NCBI GenBank assembly: GCA_026985685.1
Contig: JALSQA010000028.1
Coordinates: forward strand, 1 to 5,335
From: Campylobacterales bacterium
Lineage (GTDB): Bacteria > Campylobacterota > Campylobacteria > Campylobacterales > QNZT01
DNA: 5,335 bases
Reading direction: 5' to 3'
This document shows positions 1-5,335 of this stretch, piece by piece. A model generated the notes under the pieces. The model made no database searches and was not told the origin of the DNA. It was given only the letters and a program-made list of their open reading frames with translations. Numbering within the stretch: the stretch's first letter is position 1; every line of letters starts with the position of its first letter. The translations under genes and the position numbers were made by a program.

Positions 1-10
1 ATTATTTGGC

Positions 11-33
11 ATTGGAAAGTCTCCGTTTCCAAT
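11..33. repeat. Perfect 8-bp hairpin downstream of the nnrS-family gene; possible terminator or REP-like palindrome
   Basis: The arms ATTGGAAA (11-18) and TTTCCAAT (26-33) are exact inverted complements around a 7-base loop, GTCTCCG. The hairpin begins six bases past the nnrS-family stop codon, so it lies in that gene's 3' untranslated region. Read on the minus strand it is followed by GCCAAATAAT, which is not a U-tract, so it is a poor intrinsic terminator for nnrS. Read on the plus strand it is followed by ATATATTTT, a better but imperfect tail, so it could end a plus-strand gene left of the window. It could also be one copy of a dispersed palindromic repeat or an RNA 3'-end stabiliser. The structure is certain; the role is not. 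Confidence 0.5.
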
Positions 34-38
34 ATATT

Positions 39-1202
39 TTACATTTTGATTTTTTTACCAAAAGCCAGAGCTGGTAAATATTTTATGGACCAGCCTATAA
101 ATAGTAGTAACCATAAGGCAACTGCGATATCATATAAAAATGATGTACCCGTAAAAGAGTATAAAGCACGCATATATACAACAGCTTGTGTCATATAAAA
201 GAGCATTTTTGTTTGGTTATCTGTTACCATCATGTTGCCTGAGTGACCTAGTGTCACACGTGTTCCAAATCCTATCAAAACAGTCGTAACAAATCCTAAC
301 ATGACTAAATGTATAGTGATAAAGATAAAATCTTGATTCATCAAAATACCCATAAGCTCTGCAATTCCACCCAAAAGCAATCCAACAGGTAGCCAAAAGA
401 TAGCAAGATGAAGTATCCATAAAATAGGATCAGCTTTTTTGAAAGGAAGTTTCCAGCGATAAATCTCTTTTGCCAATAATATACCTGAAACATAAAAAAG
501 TACAAAACCATAAGGATAAGGTGATAAATTTGTGATAAGACCAAGAGCTAAAAGTATATAGATAGTTCGTAAAAGTTTTCTATTTTTCTCTATCATTACA
601 TGAGAGAAAAAAGGAATCATCCTTTGCCCAACACTAAGTGCGACAAATAATAAATAGAGATAAATCCCTATTTGTTTACCAAACTCTTCAAGTGGTAAGT
701 ATCGTGAAATAGTTGCTAATATAATCAAAATATTAGATATCAAACCACTCAAAAAAGCGATCAAAATCCAAAACTGATCATATTTGTCACTACTTGGAGA
801 GCCTTTATAAATCTGATAAAAAACATATAAACTATAAGCTTGATTAGCCAAAAGTATTATCATTCCTAGATAAAGAATAATTTTAAAAGAAAAAACACCA
901 GTAAAAAAGATAAAAGTCCCCACAGCTAGTAGAGTAAAATTAGTTGTATAAATCTTTTGTTCAAGTGGAGGCATCTGAGAAAAACGAGGAAAAGTTGTCA
1001 GTAAAAAACCTTGAAAAAATGCAGTAAAAACAATAAATGTAAGAGAGTATGCATGAAAAAGATTTGGTGTTATATCAAAAACTACAATACCCTTGTAACT
1101 GAGTAAAAATAGAAGCATACATAAGATAGCATTTAAAACACCCCACACAAAAAAAGGCTGATGTGGTTGAGAAAAAAAATACTTAAGTTTATTTTGTTGC
1201 AT
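39..1202 (-). CDS. nnrS: NnrS family membrane protein (divergent subgroup)
   Basis: This is a polytopic inner-membrane protein of 387 residues, close to the usual ~400 of the family. About 12 hydrophobic segments can be drawn, at roughly 17-37, 48-70, 88-103, 106-129, 145-165, 177-195, 212-226, 229-246, 259-279, 292-313, 333-349 and 355-376. Family landmarks are the N-terminal HQPFF (14-18), GFLLTTFPRF (65-74), GQRMIPFFSH (192-201), and a C-terminal H298 followed by a GFGTRVTLGHSG block (311-322), which is the best-conserved NnrS signature. NnrS proteins are heme- and copper-containing and protect denitrifying or host-associated bacteria from nitric oxide and related iron-nitrosyl stress. The usual HxHEM after helix 1 reads HAYSL (50-54) here, so this is a divergent member and metal binding may differ. 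The ATG start is supported by an AAAGGG ribosome site 7 bases upstream and an in-frame TAA at 1224-1226. The stop is TAA. The gene follows the SNF2 gene by 41 bases on the same strand. Family assignment is confident; the exact role is inferred. Confidence 0.88.
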   Translation of the reverse strand: MQQNKLKYFFSQPHQPFFVWGVLNAILCMLLFLLSYKGIVVFDITPNLFHAYSLTFIVFTAFFQGFLLTTFPRFSQMPPLEQKIYTTNFTLLAVGTFIFFTGVFSFKIILYLGMIILLANQAYSLYVFYQIYKGSPSSDKYDQFWILIAFLSGLISNILIILATISRYLPLEEFGKQIGIYLYLLFVALSVGQRMIPFFSHVMIEKNRKLLRTIYILLALGLITNLSPYPYGFVLFYVSGILLAKEIYRWKLPFKKADPILWILHLAIFWLPVGLLLGGIAELMGILMNQDFIFITIHLVMLGFVTTVLIGFGTRVTLGHSGNMMVTDNQTKMLFYMTQAVVYMRALYSFTGTSFLYDIAVALWLLLFIGWSIKYLPALAFGKKIKM

Positions 1203-1209
1203 GATAAGA

Positions 1210-1215
1210 CCCTTT
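1210..1215 (-). promoter_or_regulatory. Ribosome binding site of the nnrS-family gene
   Basis: The minus strand reads AAAGGG, 7 bases before the ATG at 1202. It is the clearest Shine-Dalgarno match in the window and fixes the start codon. An in-frame TAA eight codons upstream of the ATG excludes a longer protein. Just upstream, an A/T-rich stretch (minus strand TTAAAATAATAC) contains -10-like hexamers, but with no convincing -35 it does not establish a separate promoter. Confidence 0.65.
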
Positions 1216-1243
1216 AATTTGTATTATTTTAACATTTTTTACA

Positions 1244-4200
1244 TCACACAAACAACTTTTTTAACTCTTCGTCACTCATCTTACCTATCCAGCTCTCTCC
1301 TTGTGCTACACTTAGATCTTGCAGAGCCATTTTTGATTTTATCATTTTGTCAATCTTCTCTTCAAAAGAATTTTTTGTGATAAATCTGAAAACATTTACA
1401 TTTTTGTTTTGACCTATCCTGAATGCTCTGTCAGTTGCCTGATTTTCAACTGCTGGATTGAACCATAGATCAAAGTGAATGACATTGTTTGCCTGAGTAA
1501 GATTCAGTCCAGTTCCTCCTGCTTTTAGTGAGAGTATAAAGATTTTATAATTTGGATCATTTTGAAATGATTCTACAATTTGATCTCTTTTGTTTTTAGA
1601 TTGACTTCCTTTTAGATAGAGTGGAGTTGTGTAGAGCTTTTCTTCTATCAATTTTTCTAAAATATCCCCCATTTGTGTATATTGAGTAAATATAAGTGTT
1701 TTTTCATCTCTTTGAAGTATGGTGTCAAGAAGTTCTAAGAGGTATTTTGTTTTACCTGAAAGTTCTGGGTTAAAATCTGATTTTTTGTCAAAATTTCTCG
1801 GATGATTGCAGATTTGTTTAAGTGAAGTTATTAGTTTAAATATAAGTCCAGATCTCTCGTTTGCTTCACTATCTTCAATGGTTTTCAAGGTATTGTCTAC
1901 CAGGCTCTTATAGAGAATGGCTTGTGATTTTTCCATAGTTATATATGAGTCTGTGATGATTTTTTCAGGTAAATCTTTGATGATAGTTTTATCAGTTTTT
2001 AACCTTCTTAGCATAAAAGGTGCTGTGATATTTTTTAACTGCTGTGCTTTAGTTGTATCTTTGGATATTTCTATATCTTTTGCATATTCTTTTTGAAAAA
2101 TTTTGAGAGTTTTTAAGTATTTAGGCATAGCAAAATCAAAAATACTCCAAAGTTCACTAAGATTGTTTTCAACTGGTGTTCCACTAAGAGCTATTTTATA
2201 TTTTGCTTTTATAGATTTGACTGCTTTTGTGATTTGTGTTTGTGGATTTTTTATCTTTTGTGCTTCATCGATAACAATAGCATCGAATTTATGCTTTTTA
2301 AGTTTATCTAAATCTCTTTGGAGAACATGATATGTTGTAAAAACCAAATCACTTACTTCAAATTCTCTTTTTGTTCCATAATACTGGGAAAAAGTAAGTG
2401 TTGGAGCAAACTTTTCAATTTCATTTGCCCAATTACCAAGTAGAGTGGTTGGCAGGACGATTATGGCTGGATTTTTCAAATAGTTCTCTTCTTTTAAATA
2501 TTTTAAAACTGTAATAGTCTGTAAAGTCTTTCCAAGACCCATATCATCTGCAAAGATAACTCCAAAACCATTTAGAAGATTGTTGATAGCCCAGTTAAAA
2601 CCATTAGATTGGTACTCTCTTAAATTAGCATTGACTTGTGGCTGTGTAAACTCTTTAAAAGAGAATAGTTCTTTTAGATATGTTTGCAAATGTACGTCTA
2701 ATTCTATCTCATCATTAAGACTCATATGTAGTAATTCATATCTATTTAATGTTTTGTTTTTTTCTATATTTTTGAAAATATTTTCTACTTCTTTTGCATT
2801 TAATATCACAAAAGAGTCTCTGAACTTTATAAGTTCCTGCCCTTGTTTTAATAATCTTTTAAACTCCTCATGACTTATCTTTGCATCACCTATGGCAATC
2901 TCATAATCATACTCAAGTAATTTATCAAGAGATAAAAATGATTGAAAACTGTTTGAACTTGATTTTACTTTTATCTGTAGTTTTGGCTTGAGTAAATTTT
3001 TTAACTCTTTTGGCAGGATGATATCGATACCAAGATCTAAAATAAAATCTTTTTTAGAGAGTATAAACTCTTCTAATCTTTCTTTTGAAAGTACAACAGA
3101 AGGTTTATTGATAAGTGTTTTTATCTCATATATATCTTCGCTAAATTTTACAAGCAGACTCAGGATTTCTAGTCTTTGCTCACTTTTTTGATACTCATGA
3201 AGATATTTATCATTTATTTTTATAGATAATGAATACTCATCATCATGTGGATTTATAAAGATTTTAAATTTTAAATCACTATTTAAAAGATCAAAAATCG
3301 CAAAATAATTATCTATTGATTTTGCAAAATCTTTTGTTTCAAAATGAGTGTTTTTAAAAGCTTTATTGCAAAAGAGTGCTTCAAATATCTGCAAATCAAA
3401 TTTATTGCCTCTTCCTCTTTTTAGTGGAAAATCGATCTTTAAAACATACTCACTTATAAGTGAAGATAAAATTATTTCATTTGTGGTAGTTTCATCAAAA
3501 AACTTCTTTTCGTTAAAAAATGTTGCTATAAGTGGGGTTATATCATGTAAAGAGTGTAATTGTTTTTGTATACTCACAGGTGAAGTAAGTGGTTTAAATA
3601 CACCTAAAAAAGAGCTTTCTTTATCGATAATATCCAAAATAAAACCATTGGATTCTATAATCAAATATGCCACTCTAAAAATATAAAACAGATACCTATA
3701 ATAGCTATTTCCACTTTCATCATCAAAAGCTAAAAATAGATTCATAAGATTTGTTGGTGAGATAGTAATTTTATTGCTTTTAATATCACAATCTATCTCA
3801 TCAAATAATTTTTTTGTACTATCTTGTTTAAATAGTTTATTTGTGATGATAAATTTTGAGTTATAGATATCTTTCCTGGCTTTAAACTCTATCTTGCTTT
3901 GACCAAAAATCCTTTGTATCATATCACTATGATCACTTTTATATGGATAAAGATGAAAGCCAATATTTCTTTTTGAGTATCTGTAAAAATCATCCAAAAG
4001 TTTTTTGAAATCCTGTTGCATGAAAACAGGTTGTGGTTTTAGTTTTGAGAGGATAAAGTCCTTAAAAGGTTCATAGTTTATGATTTGGGACGAAGTATCT
4101 TTTATATCTTTGTCATTATCTCTATATTCAACCTTAAATGGATATGTGACAGACAACTCTTGTTTGATTTTATAATGAGCTATCAAATCAACACCACGAA

Positions 4201-4672
4201 GAGAAAAAAGTAAAAATGGATTTTTATCTATAGCAGAAGTGAGTATAAAATATACACCAGCCATATGTTTACACGGATCACCCCAGTCAGGACAACTACA
4301 CGATCTCTCTAAATTTTGCCAATTTTTTGGAAAAAGTGAAATACCCTCATCTTCTAATTCATCCAAAAGTGTTTCTGGAAGTTCACCATTTATAACAGAA
4401 GCAAATAAGAGAGGATTTTTTTCTATAACCGAATAGATCTTTTCTATCTCTTTTTTTTCAAAAGAGTCAAATCTTAACTCAATTTTATATGGATAACCAT
4501 AACTCCCCTGAACCTTAGCAGTAACTTTGTTTGCTTTTATATCAATACTTAAAACTTTACCAGTATTGGCATAAGTCTTACCCCTGCTAATCCTGGCACT
4601 ATAGTAATAATTTTTATTGATTGCATTTAAAAAATAAGCACCCCAGGGTGTAGTACCGTAGTTATTTGCCAT
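1244..4672 (-). CDS. SWIM zinc-finger / SNF2-family helicase fusion protein
   Basis: This 1142-residue cytoplasmic protein is a predicted SF2, SNF2-class, ATP-dependent nucleic-acid translocase. Residues 1-165 form a SWIM module: a TPWG start, RGKTYANTGKV (30-40), a VQGS-x-PYKI stretch (54-64), NGELPE (95-100), the zinc ligands C125-x-C127 and C134-x-H136, and a closing LRG (158-160). Residues ~560-650 resemble the SNF2_rec (DUF3670) domain that precedes the motor in YwqA-like proteins. The ATPase spans ~684-1120: LREYQ (684-688), Walker A DDMGLGKT (709-716, K715), motif Ia around IIVLPTTLLGNW (737-748), DEAQ box (802-805), SGTP (830-833), MLRRLKTD (887-894), QICNHP (953-958), motif IV near KTLIFTQYTQ (991-1000), motif V AGGTGLNL (1051-1058) and motif VI with arginine fingers QATDRAFRIGQ (1078-1088). 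All motor motifs are intact, so it should be active. Residues ~166-560 match nothing I recognise. The ATG is well supported: an in-frame TAA lies at 4685-4687, and the next Met (137) is inside the SWIM finger. Its ribosome site is only a purine tract. The stop is TGA. The biological role of this bacterial family is poorly defined; transcription-, repair- or defence-related functions are possible. Confidence 0.93.
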   Translation of the reverse strand: MANNYGTTPWGAYFLNAINKNYYYSARISRGKTYANTGKVLSIDIKANKVTAKVQGSYGYPYKIELRFDSFEKKEIEKIYSVIEKNPLLFASVINGELPETLLDELEDEGISLFPKNWQNLERSCSCPDWGDPCKHMAGVYFILTSAIDKNPFLLFSLRGVDLIAHYKIKQELSVTYPFKVEYRDNDKDIKDTSSQIINYEPFKDFILSKLKPQPVFMQQDFKKLLDDFYRYSKRNIGFHLYPYKSDHSDMIQRIFGQSKIEFKARKDIYNSKFIITNKLFKQDSTKKLFDEIDCDIKSNKITISPTNLMNLFLAFDDESGNSYYRYLFYIFRVAYLIIESNGFILDIIDKESSFLGVFKPLTSPVSIQKQLHSLHDITPLIATFFNEKKFFDETTTNEIILSSLISEYVLKIDFPLKRGRGNKFDLQIFEALFCNKAFKNTHFETKDFAKSIDNYFAIFDLLNSDLKFKIFINPHDDEYSLSIKINDKYLHEYQKSEQRLEILSLLVKFSEDIYEIKTLINKPSVVLSKERLEEFILSKKDFILDLGIDIILPKELKNLLKPKLQIKVKSSSNSFQSFLSLDKLLEYDYEIAIGDAKISHEEFKRLLKQGQELIKFRDSFVILNAKEVENIFKNIEKNKTLNRYELLHMSLNDEIELDVHLQTYLKELFSFKEFTQPQVNANLREYQSNGFNWAINNLLNGFGVIFADDMGLGKTLQTITVLKYLKEENYLKNPAIIVLPTTLLGNWANEIEKFAPTLTFSQYYGTKREFEVSDLVFTTYHVLQRDLDKLKKHKFDAIVIDEAQKIKNPQTQITKAVKSIKAKYKIALSGTPVENNLSELWSIFDFAMPKYLKTLKIFQKEYAKDIEISKDTTKAQQLKNITAPFMLRRLKTDKTIIKDLPEKIITDSYITMEKSQAILYKSLVDNTLKTIEDSEANERSGLIFKLITSLKQICNHPRNFDKKSDFNPELSGKTKYLLELLDTILQRDEKTLIFTQYTQMGDILEKLIEEKLYTTPLYLKGSQSKNKRDQIVESFQNDPNYKIFILSLKAGGTGLNLTQANNVIHFDLWFNPAVENQATDRAFRIGQNKNVNVFRFITKNSFEEKIDKMIKSKMALQDLSVAQGESWIGKMSDEELKKLFV

Positions 4673-4770
4673 ATTTCTCTCTTTTTATAAAAGTAAATTT
4701 ATTTTAGCTAAAAAGTGCAAAAGAGGGGCTAGCTGAAGCAAGACTTCCAAAAAGAATTCTTAACTTACAA
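4673..4770 (-). promoter_or_regulatory. Intergenic region, candidate promoter and leader of the SNF2 gene
   Basis: This 98-base non-coding gap separates the nuclease gene from the SNF2 gene and is long enough for an independent promoter. On the minus strand the last ~50 bases are very A/T-rich, with -10-like elements TAAAAT (inside TAGCTAAAAT) and TATAAA; the latter sits too close to the ATG to suit a normal leader. No good -35 is paired with either, which is common in epsilonproteobacterial sigma-70 promoters. A purine tract AAAAAGAGAGA (4676-4686) is the only ribosome-site candidate. Other structure is weak: a 10-base palindrome AAGAATTCTT (4752-4761) and a 4-bp stem GAAG/CTTC (4735-4747). 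Neither makes a convincing terminator for the upstream gene. The promoter call is inference. Confidence 0.25.
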
Positions 4771-5335
4771 TCAAACCTCCAGAAACTCCACCCCATCTTT
4801 TGACCCGATCACTAAAAAACTTCTAAGATCTGCTAAGCTTTTTACCTTTTCAAGCTCTTTGTAGTTTTCAACCTGTTTTATCCCATCTTTTTTGATAGCT
4901 TCTTCGTTATCTTTTTTTCTTATCCATTTTAACTCAAACATATAGTTATATGGAACTTTCTCATCTCGTCTCTCTAAAATGATATCTGGATACTTGTTAT
5001 CTATCTCAGTTTGTGAGTGTATGTAGTAAAAACTTGCAAAGCTTAGGAGTGAAAGCATGATTGATTGGAAATGTTTTTCATCAAACTTTGTGTAGTCTCT
5101 GTTTGAGAGGGTTTTTATAATAGTTTCTAATTGATCGACAAATGGTTTGATATCTCCTTTTGCCAATTCTATCAGGATTGGTGATATCTCATCTAATTCT
5201 AAATTGTTTCTTCTTTCTATCTCTTTGGCAAAATAGTTAAAGTAAAGTATCTTGATAACATAGTTTGGTATCTCAAATATATACTCTTCACCAAATAAAG
5301 AATCTTTTATCGTGATAAATCCCATGGAATAAATC
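4771..5335 (-). CDS. PD-(D/E)XK nuclease, C-terminal part of an AAA-ATPase-like/PDDEXK_9 protein (partial, cut by window edge)
   Basis: The visible part is the C-terminal ~187 residues of a larger protein. Numbered from the Met at 5325, it holds the hinge typical of these proteins: MGFITIK (1-7, the family's GYLTI-type strand), then EIPNYVIK (18-25, the iPN.EV-type motif). A helical stretch follows, with EKHFQSIMLSLLSF (83-96), and then a nuclease core with E107, D114 in YPDII, E131 and K133 in FELKW (the D/E-x-K), and Q151/Y155 in KQVENY. All expected catalytic positions are present. Family members are usually ~500-550 residues, with an N-terminal P-loop ATPase-like domain, here outside the window. 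The reading frame stays open from 5325 to the edge (Ile-Tyr-Ser precede the Met), no ribosome site precedes that ATG, and the Met falls inside the conserved hinge, so it is an internal residue and not the start. The stop is TGA at 4771-4773. The family is often multicopy and its biological role is not established; nuclease activity is inferred from the motif. Confidence 0.8.
   Translation of the reverse strand, partial: IYSMGFITIKDSLFGEEYIFEIPNYVIKILYFNYFAKEIERRNNLELDEISPILIELAKGDIKPFVDQLETIIKTLSNRDYTKFDEKHFQSIMLSLLSFASFYYIHSQTEIDNKYPDIILERRDEKVPYNYMFELKWIRKKDNEEAIKKDGIKQVENYKELEKVKSLADLRSFLVIGSKDGVEFLEV

Noticed and set aside
217..544. Two minus-strand open frames (217-420 and 341-544)
   Set aside because: They overlap the nnrS-family gene in other frames on the same strand and carry no family signal, while the nnrS frame is complete.
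1203..1250. FNR/NssR-type operator upstream of the nnrS-family gene
   Set aside because: The gap contains TGTTAAAATAA-like and TGATGT-like fragments but no proper dyad matching TTGAT-N4-ATCAA or a TTAAC/GTTAA pair.
2103..3686. Four plus-strand open frames (2103-2330, 2580-2873, 2988-3191, 3348-3686)
   Set aside because: They lie antisense inside the intact SNF2 gene, have no ribosome sites or recognisable domains, and their Ser/Phe/Leu/Cys-rich translations are typical of the complement of a Lys-rich gene.
4239..4436. Plus-strand open frame opposite the SWIM finger
   Set aside because: It is antisense to well-conserved SWIM codons, with no ribosome site or homology I can recognise.
4705..4734. 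TAGCTA/TAGCT inverted repeat in the SNF2 upstream gap as a regulatory hairpin
   Set aside because: The stem is only five contiguous base pairs around a ~19-base loop, which is too weak to support.
4752..4761. AAGAATTCTT palindrome as a terminator or operator
   Set aside because: It has no loop or GC-rich stem, so it is not an intrinsic terminator. A 10-base A/T-rich palindrome is too common in such DNA to call an operator.
1244..5335. The nuclease and SNF2 genes as a DISARM-like or other known phage-defence system
   Set aside because: No methyltransferase, DrmA/B/C-like or other core partner is visible, and the nuclease belongs to a different family. Co-orientation across a 98-base gap alone is not evidence of a system.

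Overview
The window is AT-rich and densely coding. All three recognisable genes lie on the minus strand, so transcription runs from right to left. Low GC, Lys/Ile/Phe-rich proteins and an NnrS-family membrane protein fit a Campylobacterota (epsilonproteobacterial) genome of the Sulfurimonas/Arcobacter/Sulfurovum kind. This is inferred from composition and gene content; there is no rRNA or other marker to settle it.

In order of transcription: (1) 4771-5335, the C-terminal part of a predicted ATPase/PD-(D/E)XK nuclease of the AAA-ATPase-like/PDDEXK_9 type. It is cut by the right window edge, and the first visible Met is almost certainly internal. (2) 4673-4770, a 98-base gap that may hold the promoter of the next gene. 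(3) 1244-4672, a 1142-residue SWIM zinc-finger plus SNF2-family helicase, the dominant feature. (4) 1203-1243, a 41-base gap with a clear ribosome binding site. (5) 39-1202, a complete 12-helix NnrS-family protein. (6) 1-38, a short non-coding end with a perfect 8-bp hairpin.

The most notable point is the architecture of the SNF2 protein. Its first ~165 residues look like a complete stand-alone bacterial SWIM protein, of the kind normally encoded as a separate gene beside a SNF2 helicase (compare YwqB/YwqA of Bacillus subtilis). Here the two appear to be one polypeptide, which points to a physical partnership between them.

The three genes do not form a defence system or pathway that I recognise. 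Co-orientation and the short 41-base gap allow SNF2 and nnrS to share a transcript, but their functions (DNA/RNA-dependent translocase versus nitric-oxide-related membrane protein) give no obvious joint role. No tRNA, rRNA, CRISPR array, insertion sequence or attachment site was seen.
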